Of a stretch of DNA of 64,000 bases, positions 32,739-44,467 are shown one piece after another (positions within the stretch are counted from its first letter, which is position 1; each line of letters starts with the position of its first letter). Below the pieces are notes generated by a model. It saw only the letters and a list, made by a program, of their open reading frames with translations. It had not been told where the DNA came from and did not search any database. The DNA is from Aselliscus stoliczkanus. Lineage: Eukaryota; Chordata; Mammalia; Chiroptera; Hipposideridae. The DNA lies in contig CM066730.1 of the NCBI GenBank assembly GCA_033961575.1, positions 115,285,523 to 115,349,522 of the forward strand. The letters run 5' to 3'. The translations under genes and the position numbers were made by a program.

Positions 32739-33349
32739 TTCTCCCATCTCTGATCAATGAAAAATCTCTGGTGACTGGGAAAAGGGTCCATCTTCCGTAG
32801 CTACTTCAGAGCTGGGTAGGGGCATAGAGCTGTCCCTACCTACGAGATTGCTGGTCAAGGAGTGACTGGGCCTCGGAAAATCTAGGCTGTTTCATTTAAG
32901 GTCTGGACTGAGCTGGGGGCTCCAGACTGGGAGTTGAAGCTCTGATCTATGGGGCCGAGGGTAACAGCAAGGCCACTTGTGAGGATGGGCTGCAACCACC
33001 TGTCATTTAATGGATACACTTCTGGAAGAGACAAATCTAATCAGAAGGTTAAAGAGGCATGGTCCAAATAGAAGTAACCCAAGAATAATGAGGGGAACCA
33101 GTAAAGGTGAGAGGACCATAACCAGGATCCCTGAGTGCAAAGGGGATGCCAGGTGGGATGCAAGTAAAGAGGAAAACAAGTGCTCTTAAGAGAGAGGTAA
33201 TAAAGAATAGCTCAAGGAGTCTCAGGTTAGTTATTAGTATTTATTTGTCTTGAGAGATTGACTTGCTTACGATCTTTAATTGGTTCACAGAAACAGATGC
33301 AACAGTCTTCCTTTTTGGTGGGGTCCTATGGAGACTTAAATAAAACAGG

Positions 33350-33715
33350 TTTGATTGGATGGAAGGGAACCCAGACACTGACTCTGCAGCCTGACAGCAG
33401 TTGGGACTCTCAGGAGAACTGTGTAAGGTCCCTCTTATTTAGGGACCCCTCCCTCTAGGCTTCTAATAATTGGTCCCCTGACTTTACAGGACTGCAATGT
33501 GTAGAGGGGTCGGCATGGGGGAGGTGCCGGTCCCCATATTTCTTGAGTGTCTGTTGAATCTCTCCCAAGTCAATAATATAGGAAATAACAGAATTGAGGT
33601 GAGAATCTAAAGTAATGGGCAGCAATTAGAGCCAGGAGTTAGAGGTCTCCTGACAAAACTTTTTCTAAAGTCCTCTTTAAAGTCTGATTGGCTTGTTTTA
33701 CTTTCCTCCAAGGTA
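33350..33715 (-). pseudogene. Proviral integrase C-terminal remnant
   Basis: The minus strand shows an ANQTLKRTLEKV-like block (about 33664-33710) and, further on, a GPYTVLL motif (about 33410-33431) of the integrase C-terminal domain. In-frame stops interrupt it. It lies close to possible protease sequence near 33.8 kb, so reverse transcriptase appears deleted. Confidence 0.65.
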
Positions 33716-33959
33716 TAGGGTATTGGCAAGAAATAGGCTGAGTGTGAGCCTAAATCTAGGTGCTCTATGTGGCTACCAATATATTAATCAGGAAATTAAC
33801 AGGCTTACCTGTCATGTCGAGGGTCACCTGCAGTTCAACCCCCATAATGATAACAGTCTCTTTCTTCTTTGAAGTCACTGGGACCTTCACACCCATCATC
33901 AGTCAATCACAGCCATTTGTGGGGAAGGTGTTTGTTCCTGCTCCCTTCTGAGCAGGAGC

Positions 33960-34064
33960 CAATCCCTCCTCCAGTGCCCTTTTAGTTTGCACAGGGGGCA
34001 TGGCTGCTTTGGAGGGTTAGGACCCTCCTTACTCCAGTGGTCTGGGCTCCTACATCCAAAGCAG
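33960..34064 (-). pseudogene. Proviral nucleocapsid remnant, two defective zinc knuckles
   Basis: Two CCHC-like units begin CFGC and CPLC; each keeps the first two Cys and the His but has a different residue (Gly and Trp) in place of the last Cys. Both are therefore incomplete. Confidence 0.65.
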
Positions 34065-35597
34065 GCTCCCTTACCTGGGCTGTTCCTCTTCTGGGGTCAC
34101 CGGGGTGGCCCTGAGGTGGCTTTGGCTTTGGGCTGTCTATAACAGCAACCAAAAATCTGGGCTGTCTCTGGCCTTGTGTTTCCTTCTATCCTTATTTTTT
34201 CTGTCTCGGGTGTTAAAGACATTCAAATAAATTCCCTGGCCTTCTCTAGGATCTGAGCCTTCTTATCAGCGATGCAATAGTAAGTCAGAATTATTATAAC
34301 ATCTTGCCAGGTTAGGGAAAATATCAGGCCAGGCTTAATGCATTTATCCTAAACATATCTAGGTTTTTGGTAAAAGCAGTTAAGTTGTTTCTTACACTGG
34401 CTTATACCTGACATGAGAAGGACCATATTTAATGTTAATAACATTAAAAGACATGTCTATTTAACCAAAAGTTAAACTAGCCTTAGTATCAAAAATTTCC
34501 TTAGATCACATGATCCTGAAAAGTGCTTTGGTCAGTTTTCATTATTTAAATTTGTATAATCACTTAAGTTTTTATTTTAAGCCAATTGAACATTGTAAAC
34601 TGGTAATATCATCCAGAAGCAAAAATACTAGATATAAAATACAGACAAACACAGATATCAGAGATCATACACATATACAGAACGACCAACAATTGCAAAG
34701 AGGACCTAAGATCTTTTCATTATCCCCAATAGGATAGTTTCGAAGACTCTGGAACAAAAGGGTGGAGGTCTGGCTTGAGAGACTAGCTGCTTGCGGTTTT
34801 TGTTGTTGCTTCCCCCACCCTCCCCTTAGTTACCTCAGCTTCAGGCAGTAATGGCTGTGTTTACATTTCAGGTTATCTGCAAGATAACTTATTGAGAGTT
34901 AGAAAAAAACCTTACAAGATTTTTATTTTTGCCAAGCTTCTGAACATAGAGTTGGTGTCCAATATTTACTAGTAACATTATAAAAGCTTGCACATAAGGG
35001 ACCGTGTTCTATTTTTCCTGACCTTTGAGAAAATAATTTTAATGGCAAAATAGTATAACAATTTGAAGATCTAATGAGAGGCTAACTTTCCTTAGAATCT
35101 AGAATGTACATGTAACACAAGCAGGGTTACAATAAAATACTACTATCCTTTTCTTTGTCATTTGCCTATGACCATAAGTTGACCAGTTTGCCAATATACA
35201 ATACAGGGGGCTCTCAGAAGATATAGACATAGAGCCTCCTATTTTTAGCCTAAGACACAAATACAACAGGAAAATGGAGAAAAGGGAAAAAAAAGAAGGA
35301 AAATACAGACTAGTGGTGAACAAAACAAAAGTCCCAAACAAACCAGAACTAAAATGACATGAGTACTCACAAAACAAAATCCTCTAGAGCCAGACAGCTG
35401 TTTTCTTTCCTATCGCAGGGAAGGGGTGAGCTGGAGAAAGTCCCCAAGACAAAAGAATTCTCAGTAGTTGCTGGGCCATCCCTGCAATCACCTTCCCAGT
35501 TCAGGCTGCCTGCAAGCAGCTGTGACCTTGGACCAGCTGCCTGCTGCTTGGAAAAGTTAAAAATCGAGAGACGAGGTTGGTGGAAAGAAAACTAGGT

Positions 35598-36130
35598 TTA
35601 TTCAGAATGCTGGCATTGCAGGAGGATGGTGGACTCCTGTCCAAAGCCCATCTGCCTTCTAATGGGTCCCACTGCAGGACTAAGAACTGGACCAGCGGAG
35701 TAAGGGGGAGGTGATGAGGAAAGGGATGGAACCGAAGAATCGGAAGGAGGGGGGTGGGGAGGTGCCAAAGCATGAGGAGAGGGAAAGTCCAGAGGCTGTC
35801 TTGGCTGTGGGGGAACTTGGGATAAGAGAGGATCATCACAGAGGTCAGGGGAGGTAGACTGAGGAAATTTAGCCCAGCACATGTGGCATTGTTTCCAGAG
35901 GTCTGGGCCTTGACTTAGGGCTATGAAGGACCTCAGACTATTTTTGTAGTCACCAGCAGAAGAGGTCTAGTTGCATGATGGTGTTAAAGCTGAGAGTTCC
36001 ATTGGCCAGCCAGACCTCCTGATCATCTAACTTATATTGCAGCCAACCCATGTTACAAAATAAGATTATTTTGTTCTTTTTGAGAAAGGAGAGAGAGAAT
36101 TTGGTCTAATTCTTAAGATAGCCAAGAGGA
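35598..36130 (-). pseudogene. Proviral gag remnant (matrix region and PPPY motif)
   Basis: About 35970-36090 encodes a matrix-like segment resembling ERV1 gag, and 35598-35882 a proline-rich frame with a PPPY late-domain motif at 35700-35711. Stop codons interrupt it. The capsid region between here and 34.1 kb was not recognised. Broken, non-functional. Confidence 0.6.
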
Positions 36131-36805
36131 GAGTCTTGGGGAATAGAGCGGCCACCTCCCATGGCTGCAGGGGTAGTGGTTTGTGATAGCTGGGCGGGAG
36201 ATGGAGGGGCGTACCCCTGAGTCTCAGAACAACGAGTTCCACCGACTCTGGGTTACGGACGTAACCAGTCCTTTACAGCGTACCTGAGAGAAGGAGCGAA
36301 CGAGAGAAACTGACTGACTGACTACTGGCTATGAGGGCATCCCCAGCACTACCAAGGTCTAGGGTCATAGACTGGGCCCGTGGAATTCCTGGTGCCCCAT
36401 GGACAGCTCCAGATGTATCCACTTACCAACTGACTCCCTGGTTAGATCACTGGAGGTTCCTCATGGAACAAGAGAATGAGAGAGAGAAGAAGGAGGAGGG
36501 GAAGGAGAAGGAGAAGAAGGAGGAGGAAGAGTCACACAGAGTTCAGCAGTGGGAGCCTCCCTTGGTGAATAGGATGGGCTTTTGATTCCACTGGAAAGTA
36601 GGCCCAGCCAGGAAACATCAGTTCCTGCGTAATCCACAGGGGATCCGCCAGAGACTCATGGAAACAGGAGAGAAGGGAGACCTACTAGAGTGTGTGCGTT
36701 TGCCCTGGATGAGCTAATGCTGCTAACTGTGCCACACATTGAAGAGCAGGTCTCAAAGGGGATAGAGCCACCAGGGAGGAGTCCTAGTGGGGACAGGAGA
36801 GAAGC

Positions 36806-36825
36806 TCCTTGTGTGGGACACCAAA
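36806..36825 (-). other. Primer-binding-site-like sequence of the provirus
   Basis: Just inside the 5' LTR the minus strand reads TGGTGTCCCACACAAGGA, which begins TGG as retroviral primer sites do. The tRNA is not assigned. Confidence 0.45.
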
Positions 36826-36826
36826 G

Positions 36827-37176
36827 TGTCATGGTCGCTCATGGGTGGTAAAAGCATTCACGAGACACAAAAGAATAGAAGTTAGAAAGTTTATTTAAGA
36901 AGAGAAGCACCGGCAGAGGAGTTGCCGGGGGCAGAATCTATTTAGAGTAGACAGCTGCTAGACAGCTGCTCGGAGCTTCTGTTTAGCTGTAGGGTGTTTG
37001 TCAGCTTGTAGGGGCTTGCCATTATGGTTAGTTTCTTCTGGGCACTGTTCTATTCCGACAGCCAGCCGGGGATTCAGAGTCAAGTGGTTAATTTTTAAGC
37101 TGGATCCTGTTAACTCGCAACCTTGGTCCTGTTAATTCACAACCTTGTCCCTGTTAACTATTTAGGTATCTCATCA
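36827..37176 (-). repeat. Proviral 5' LTR, TATA region deleted
   Basis: Same family as 32400-32738, with many substitutions. It lacks the roughly 25-bp segment that holds the TATA-like box in the 3' LTR, and has small duplications (AGACAGCTGCT twice; AACCTTG...TCCTGTTAA twice). Divergence implies an old insertion. Confidence 0.85.
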
Positions 37177-39120
37177 ATATATTATGAATACAAATCTCAT
37201 TGTAAAATTTTGCCTATTATAAAATTTTGCCTGTTATGTCCTATGTTTTCATCGATTTCTTTTACAAAACTTTAAATACAGTCTTCCAGTGTTTAGCTGA
37301 GGAATGAGGAGGCTCTGAGTCTGCCCAAAAGAGACTCAAGGAGGAACTGTCTGTTGGAAGTGAAACTATAAGCTCTTTAAATGCACTTTGATGATCTCTG
37401 TCCGTCCATTGGAGTTAATCCTCTTCTTGCCAAGCCGAGTTAGGTGTGGTCTCACCCATAAAAATCTTCTTAAATCTCCTTGCTAATCTTTCTTTCTCTT
37501 GAACTCATTTGAAGCACTTATTCCATACTACCTGTATTGCATTTGTTATTGTTAGTATGTATGCATACTATACCTCCCCTACTAGATTGTGAACTCCTTG
37601 GAGGAAGAGATTATTTTTTTCTGAGTTTAACTTCTCTCAACCTGAATTTCCTTTACTGTAAAATAGAGTTAATAATACCTATCTGGGAGGAATGTCGTGA
37701 AGATTAAATGAAATAACATGGTTGTGAAAACACTAATTGTACGTGCCTGGTACATAATAGGCCCTCAGTTAATGTTGATTTCTTGCCTTTTCTTTTCCCT
37801 TTTAATTCATATGAAAAAAATACGTGAGGGCTTCTATGTGTCAGGCTTAGTGCTCTGCTCTTTAGAGAATACAAAAATGAGTAAAACACAAGCACTCTCT
37901 CCCCAAAATCACGTAGACTCATTGCATAAATTAGATTAGAATAAAAAGATTAAAATGCATAGTAGAGTAAGAAAAGTTCTGTAATTGTAAGAGTTACAGA
38001 GACAGGGCTAAGGAGCTAAAAGTTGGGGAATAGATTCTATATGATGGAGGGAATCAGAGGAGGTTTTAGGGGCAGACCATTGTTCAGGAAATTGAGGCAT
38101 GAAGTTAATTAATTTGCCTTAGAGCACATTTTCAGCAAGGGACAATTTAGGATTTGAATTCAGATCATCTTGTTTCAAAGTCAGTTTTTATAGTATATGA
38201 GACATATACTACTTCTCAAAAGTTAGTATCAACCTTTAAAATTATTGTGAAAGTAGTGTTTTTGTTTCAATTTATAGACTAGTAGTTGACAGAAAATCCA
38301 AAATAATGTGGATTGCTATGATTAATTTGTATGAATCAATATAATTTTTTAATCTTGTTCCAATATTAGGTTGAATAATGGAATTTTCTCTTGTCTGTTT
38401 TGCCATGAAAACTTAGAGTTAAGAACAATATAGGTTTTTCCTAGATGTAATTATTAATTTTTTGATAATTTTGAGGACAGAAAACCTTTCAATAAATCAT
38501 TCTTAAGTTGCATCTGAAATTGAAATGGACAATAGGAGTAAAAATAATATTGTCATAGAATTCCAGAAACTTAATCTCTAACCAAGTTTCTTTAAAGGAT
38601 CTTTACTAAAAGTGATTTCTTCATGTTTTTGCTGCCACTTCTTCCTGAAAGATATTTTTGTATCTTGGAAAGATATATAAGATTGGAAGAGCACAAGTGT
38701 TGAGGTCATAGCTTTTATATAGTTATACTACCTTTAAAAAAGAATTACATAAAATAAATTAAAAGCAAATGCCATTCTTTGTAATGTGAGATATAAAGAA
38801 GGAACTGTAAAGAGCCTAGCGATGGATATGGTGCACTGATTCAGATATTTATGAAGCATCATAACCCCACACAACCACTCATTCTCCAGTACAGTCATTC
38901 TGAGATGTCAGTTAATTCCTATAGAGATTGTGCTGGAATTGACCAACTGTTACACAGATTTGAAGCTGAATACTACAGTGAATTGATAGCTTAATTTCCA
39001 TGTAGATACTCACTCAGAATTTTTTTATTAACTCTTCTTTCTTTGCTTCTTCTTTAAGCCATCACTTTTGGAGCATCATTCTGTATTCATACTCTGCATG
39101 TCTGAATAGCCTTATCATTT
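37177..39120. other. Intergenic spacer with MIR copies
   Basis: MIR-like sequence lies at about 37620-37775 (plus) and 38080-38200 (minus). The rest is AT-rich with no recognised gene. Confidence 0.5.
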
Positions 39121-39585
39121 TTTTATTTTTTTATTTTTAAAGATTTATTGAGGAATTGGGGGAGGGGAACTGCATTGAGGAATTGGGGAAAGGGAACAGA
39201 CAAGTTGCTATCCTTTGGTTCTTCAGTCTAATTGTGGATGTCGCTTCACTGACCCATGTTGGTATTATCATTGCGCTCTTCCTGGGTGAGGCAATGGGTT
39301 GCCGGCCTCTGGACGGCCGCTCTCAGCAGCTCACAGCAGCTCATGCAGACTGCAGGCTGCTCACACTGGCTGCCAGCCACTCATGGTAGCTCATAGCAGC
39401 CCACTGCAGCTCCACTGCAGCCTATGCTGTCGACAGCAGCCCAGCTCCAGGTAGAGCTATTGTTCACCATCTTAGCGGTGGAGGGCAGTGTCACTGGTCC
39501 TCATGTGGGATCCAAACGGGGACCCTGCTGCTCAGAGCCGGCACTCCCAAGCCAACTCTTAACTAACGCGCCACTCGGCTGGCTC
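39121..39585 (-). mobile_element. Long-form tRNA-derived SINE
   Basis: Antisense long form: AAAGATTTATTGAGGAATTGG ... GGATCCAAACGGGG ... CCACTCGGCTGGCTC. ATCATTTTT and ATCATTCTTTT flank it as a likely imperfect duplication. The GAGGAATTGGGG block of the 3' tail is duplicated. Confidence 0.85.
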
Positions 39586-39610
39586 TCATCATTCTTTTAA
39601 TTCATTAATC

Positions 39611-40258
39611 TTTTTTTTTTTTTTTGAAATTGGGAAATTGGGGGAGGGGAACAGTGTTGGGAAGGGAATTGGGAAAGGGGACCACCCAAGTTGTTGTTCT
39701 TCAGTCTTAGTTGTGGAGGGCGCCAGTCACCATCTGGCTGCTGGGCAACTCGTGGTTTCTAAGCTCAAGGTGCTGTATTCAATCTTAGTTGTGGGTGGGC
39801 GCATCCACTATCCCATGTGGGAGTCGAACTAGCAGCCTTGTTGTTGTTAAGAGCTCATGTTGTATCCACTGAGCCAGCCGGGTGGCAGCTTAACGCAAGG
39901 TGCCGAGTTCAGTCTTAGTTGTGGGTGGGCATAGCCACCATCCCATGCAGGAGTGGAAATGGCAGCCTTGTTGTTAAGAACGCCTGCTCTATCCCTGAGC
40001 CACCCAGGCGGCAGCTCAGCTCAAAGTCCCGAGTTCAGTCTGTGTTTGGGCCTAGCCCACCATCTTGAACAGGCAACCTTGTTGTTAGGAGCACATGCTC
40101 TCACCAGCTGAGCCATCCTGCCACCTGTTGGCAGCTCAGCAGCAGCTCAACTTGGGCAGAGATAACTGGCCCATGTGGGAATTGAACTGGTGGCCCTGTT
40201 CCTCAGAGCTCGTGCTCTTAAGCTAACTATTAACTGACTGAGCCACTTGGCCGGCCCC
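39611..40258 (-). mobile_element. Composite SINE with four tandem tRNA-like units
   Basis: Antisense. After poly-T and GGGGGAGGGGAACAGTG there are four tRNA-like modules about 115-120 bp apart, with B-box remnants near 39827 (GAGTCGAACTA), 39951 (GAGTGGAAATG), 40066 (TTGAACAGGCA) and 40182 (AATTGAACTGG), then CCACTTGGCCGGCCCC. It has one more unit than the copy at 2920-3427 and lies in or beside L1 3' sequence. Confidence 0.78.
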
Positions 40259-40600
40259 CAGAAAAGATGAAATACTACCATTTGTGACAACATGGATGGA
40301 TCTTGAGATTATTGTGCTAAGTGAAATAAATCAGAAAGAAACAGTCGAGAACCTATGATTTCATTCATGTGCAATATAAAACGGAAAGCAACAAATGTAC
40401 AAGAGAAACAAGTAAACACTTATAGAGAGAGTCAACAGTTTTGTTACAACAAAATAGTCATTGAAAAACGTTCATTCATCTCTTTCTGAGCCAAGAAGGA
40501 TAAATTCTACACAGAAACAATAAAGCGCAAATGACAGAGGGGTGGTCAGGAACTTGTTGAGATACCTGTGAACATGCTGTAGATGGGCTTCCCTAATCAA
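40259..40600 (+). mobile_element. L1 3' fragment
   Basis: TTGTGACAACATGGATGGATC and GTGCTAAGTGAAATAAATCAG are the conserved end of mammalian L1 ORF2/3' UTR, plus orientation. The composite SINE sits at its left edge. Confidence 0.75.
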
Positions 40601-41565
40601 TTTTTCGAACTAAATTAAAGGAAGCATAAATAACCTTTGTATTCCCAGTGCCTAGAATAACACAGCTAGAATTTGCAGTCAAAAGCTGAACTGATAGTGA
40701 ATGAAGTCTTTCTTCTTTACCTTCGTTTATCATTTGATTAGAATTAATTGATTAATCTGTCTTCTCAACATAAGATTAGAAATCCGTGAGGGCAGGGATC
40801 ACATTTGTCTTGTTTACCCTCATTCCTCAGGGTCCAGTGCATATAGTAGATGATTAAAATATTGTTGATATGGAAATGAAATGATAGGAAATCAGGAGAG
40901 AATGGAAGGATGATTGAGCTCCCACTATGTGCTAAATATTTTGATAGGTGCTTATATGTTACAATAGGTACTTTACTTTTATTCTCCAACACAACTCTGG
41001 GAGATATGTAATATTGTAATTTTATAGTTAAGAAAACTGGGAAGGACAACTTATATTATTGCGTATCTACTATTTGTTGGGTCCTATGCTAGTAAATTTG
41101 AAGATATTATCTATATGTAGAACTTCAAAATACCATGTAGTGTCTTTCTCTTTACAAATTTACAGAATGAGCTGGCATATAGTTGATAAGAATTAATGCT
41201 AAGATTTAAATCCATATCTTCTGATTACAAATTGAGTGAAATTAATTAAATGTTCACTGAAGGAAGTAGTAGATCAATTGTTCTTATTAATTAATTTATT
41301 GATGCATAGATATTTATTTGTCCATAAAAATCATGAAAAAGAACTTTGCCAGTAATACTTGCTAAATAAAAATAACTTCAAGATTGTTTTTCACCTGAAA
41401 AATAAAAATTTGCACTTGAAAATACCTTCTAAAACTTATCCCAGCCTCTGCTTATAGCTTGTATTACATTTATATAACCTCTGACATAACTTTTAAATCA
41501 TAATCCAAGAAAGGTCCTCATAAAATCTTTAAGTTATACATTTCAATATTTAAGAAGCCTCATTT
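40601..41565. other. Intergenic spacer with old repeat remnants
   Basis: A TCTTGTTTACCCTCATTCC-type L2 block and CTCCCACTATGTGCTAAATATT are visible. No gene was recognised. Confidence 0.4.
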
Positions 41566-41582
41566 AAAATAAATATATCCTC

Positions 41583-41701
41583 GGGCCGGCTGAGTGGCGC
41601 AGTCGTTAAGCGCTGGCTTGGGAAGCCAGCGGCCCCGGTTCAGGTCCCACTTATGAGGGCCAGTGACCCTGCCCTCAAAAAAATAAAAAATAAAATAAAA
41701 T
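41583..41701 (+). mobile_element. Short tRNA-derived SINE, 17-bp target duplication
   Basis: GGGCCGGCTGAGTGGCGCAG ... GTGACCCTGCCCTC with an A-rich tail. AAAATAAATATATCCTC at 41566-41582 and 41702-41718 is a perfect duplication. Confidence 0.92.
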
Positions 41702-41718
41702 AAAATAAATATATCCTC

Positions 41719-42639
41719 ATTGAAACCCATTTTCTCTCCTTTTCTTGAGGGAAAATGCAATGATAATAGATTTTTAAAATCTTGTCCCTTATTTTATAAA
41801 ATAGAATCCTTCCTCTGTGTTCAATGTTATTTTGTAAATAAAGCAGGACTTTAAAATTTTAATAGCAGCAATACTATTTTTAACATACTTTTTGTTTCTT
41901 GGCTTTAGGAAAATAGTTAAATAATTTAGCTATCTGAGATTGCACAACCTTTTATTTCCTGGACATAGACTCTAAAGCCTTCCTCATTTCTTCTATTTAT
42001 CCCACCAGTTAGCATCCTTTACTGACATTTACTGACAGCTTGTTCCTTTTACATGGAAGTCCTCTATTAGAAGGTCTTACTTTTCAATGGAGCTCAGTTT
42101 TGGAATCTGTGACCACAAAATGCTTGTATGTTACTTTGGATGAGCTGAATCAAAAAGGGCAATGAAAGTGACACATTTACAACCAGATGGCTCTCTAATT
42201 CATATTTAATTTTCTAATTTCTGTATGAAAATTTAAAAGATAAAATTCAGTGACAATATAATTCAGATATATGGAAACACTTTTAACTTTTTCAATTATA
42301 AATGCAAGATTTAAACCAATCTCAAGAGTTAATGCCAAATTTAGAGCAGAATTTTAAAATGTTGTTAACCCACTTTAAAATGTAAATGAATGAGTCATTA
42401 GGAGAATGCAAATTAGAACCGTGAGATTGGGCTACACACCCATTACAAAAATTTTAATGAAATGGAAAAATTTCTAGGCACATACAATTTATCAAAATAG
42501 AATCAATTATAGGAAAACTGATTAAATCAAGGATTAAATTTTGCTCAACTAATCAATAAGAAAAAGATATTCTCTTCTTCAAATAATGAGTTAAAGACAA
42601 ATTTTTGTCTGGTTGACAGAATTTTAAAAGAACAGTTTG
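41719..42639. other. Intergenic spacer
   Basis: AT-rich unique-looking sequence. Nothing recognised. Confidence 0.4.
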
Positions 42640-43070
42640 AGGGCTGGCCGAATGGCGTTTTGGTTGAAAGTTGGCTTGGGACGCCAGCTCTGAGTAGCAG
42701 GTCCTGGAGCAGCAGGTCCTGGGTTCAGATACCACATGAGGGCCAGTGACTCTGTGCCCTCTACAGCTAAGATGGTGAACAACAGCTCAACTTGGAGCTG
42801 GCTGCCATGAGTCGCTGGTGACGTCCTGTGGGCAGCCCTAAAGATACTGTGAGTGGCTGGCAGCGGCATGAGCTGCCACGAGCTTGGGTGAGTGGCTGTC
42901 CAGTGGCCAGTGACTGATCTGCCTCACTAGGGAAGAGAGCAATGATAATACCAACATGGGCCAGTGAAGCAACATCCTCCACAACTAGACTGAAGAACAA
43001 AAGGACAGCAACTTGTCTATTCCCCTTCCCTGATTCCCCTCCCCCAATTAAAAAAATAAATAAGTAAAAA
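42640..43070 (+). mobile_element. Long-form tRNA-derived SINE
   Basis: GGGCTGGCCGAATGGCGTTTT head with a CAGCAGGTCCTGG duplication in the anticodon region, long body and CCCAATTAAAAAAATAAA tail. AAAAGAACAGTTTG and AAAAGGATAGTTTG are the likely flanking duplication. Confidence 0.85.
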
Positions 43071-43169
43071 AAATAAAAGGATAGTTTGGGGAGGCAAATA
43101 CTGTTATATGTAGTTGATAGTTGCTAATACTTTCTTGTGAATAAATTGCCAATGTGAAGAAAAAAACTT

Positions 43170-43256
43170 GGGCTGGCCGAGTGGCGTGGTGGTGGCCCCA
43201 GTTTGGGTCCCACATATGAGGGCCAGTGACATTGCCCTCAAAAAAAAAAAAAAAAA
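43170..43256 (+). mobile_element. Short tRNA-derived SINE with internal deletion
   Basis: GGGCTGGCCGAGTGGCG joins directly to GGTGGTGGCCCCAGTTTGGG, so the stem-loop segment TTAAGCGCTGGCTTGGGAAG is missing. The trailer GTGACATTGCCCTC and poly-A are present. Confidence 0.85.
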
Positions 43257-43489
43257 GAAAAACAACTTGAAAAAGTTATTTTTTTTCTCTGAAAATTCAC
43301 TTCTAGAAATTCTTCCTAACCAATTAAAGATATAAATGAAGATTTTGTTGTAAGAATGTTCATCATAGAGAACATGATTTTAAAACAGTGAAAAATTGGA
43401 AAGATTCTAGATTTCTTTGTTTAAATAGTTTACATGCATAATGATCATTAAAAATAAACATATATATTCATTCATATTTTAGTGTGTTA

Positions 43490-43830
43490 ATAATGGAATG
43501 TTGAATTTATAAAGCTCATATGATATTGCAATGGAATCAACAACTACACACAACAATATGGATGAATTCACGTACATATTTGAGTAAAAGAAGTCAGTCA
43601 CAAAAAATATGTACTGTATGATTCCACTTGTATACAATACATAAATGGGTAAAAACAATGTATGCTGTTAAGAAGTCAAGATAATGTATATCTTTCAGGG
43701 ATATAATGACTGAAAGAGAGCAGAAAGGGGGTACCTGGGATGCAGGTAATGTTCTTTTCTTGATATTGGTCCTGATTACATTGGTGTGTTTGTGAAAATT
43801 CATCTAGCAAATAACATACCTAGGTTTGCA
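43490..43830 (+). mobile_element. L1 3' UTR fragment
   Basis: CAATATGGATGAATTCACGTAC, GTACTGTATGATTCCACTTG and GATTACATTGGTGTGTTTGTG are L1 3'-end blocks in plus orientation. Confidence 0.65.
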
Positions 43831-44024
43831 TGTGTTAAACTCTAGAGAGCAGTAGGAAAAGATATAAATAAGATGTTATATCACAGAAATACTTTAACTC
43901 TGCTTGGCCTGATTCTATGTTTTCATATAAGAGAACATATATAAAATAACTATTCCCTTCTTCTCTTATCTCTTCATTCATTCAACAATTGTTGAGAATT
44001 TACTGTGTGCCAGGTCCACTTCTT

Positions 44025-44452
44025 TTTTTCTTTTTTTTTTTTTTAAGATTTTATTGGGGAATCGGGGGAAGGGGAACAGACAAGTTGCTGCCTTTTTGTT
44101 CTTCAGTCTAGGTGCGGAGGACTGAGTGGCGCATGTTGGTATCGTCATTGCGTTCTTCCCGGATGAGGCAGATTGGTCGCTGGCCTCTGGATGGTCACTC
44201 ACCGTGGCTATTGGCAGCTCATGTTGGTTGCCAGCCACTCACGCTGGCTGCCGGCCACTCACTGTAGCCTATGGCAGTCCACTGCAGCAGGGGCTGCAGC
44301 CTACACTGTCGCCGGGGCTCGCACAGCCCAGCTCCAAGTGGAGCTGTTGTTAGCTGTAGAGGGCAGTGTCACTGGCCCTCATATGTAGGATCCGAACCGG
44401 GGCCACTGGCATCCCAAAACCAGCTCTTAACCAATGCGCCACTCGGCCGGCC
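44025..44452 (-). mobile_element. Long-form tRNA-derived SINE, 15-bp target duplication
   Basis: Antisense: poly-T, AAGATTTTATTGGGGAATCGG ... CACTCGGCCGGCC. CCAGGTCCACTTCTT at 44010-44024 and 44453-44467 is perfect. It splits an older dispersed repeat (TTTACTGTGTGCCAGG / CTGCTCTCATGG). Confidence 0.92.
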
Positions 44453-44467
44453 CCAGGTCCACTTCTT

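Larger units (their letters stand above)
32400..37176 (-). mobile_element. Endogenous retrovirus, gammaretrovirus-like, degraded and internally deleted
   Basis: Two LTRs in the same (minus) orientation, 32400-32738 and 36827-37176, begin TG and end CA. They are flanked by the 5-bp duplication ATATA (32395-32399 and 37177-37181), which defines one insertion of about 4.8 kb. Read on the minus strand, the interior has a primer-binding-site-like TGGTGTCCC, matrix-like gag, a PPPY motif, two zinc-knuckle remnants, possible protease sequence and the integrase C-terminal GPY region. Frames are broken by stops and frameshifts. Reverse transcriptase and RNase H sequence is not visible and only a short segment remains where env would be, so the element cannot encode a virus. 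Confidence 0.87.

Noticed and set aside
36331..36585. 84-codon plus-strand frame with an acidic/lysine-rich tract
   Set aside because: Antisense to the provirus interior and created by a (GAG/AAG)n tract.
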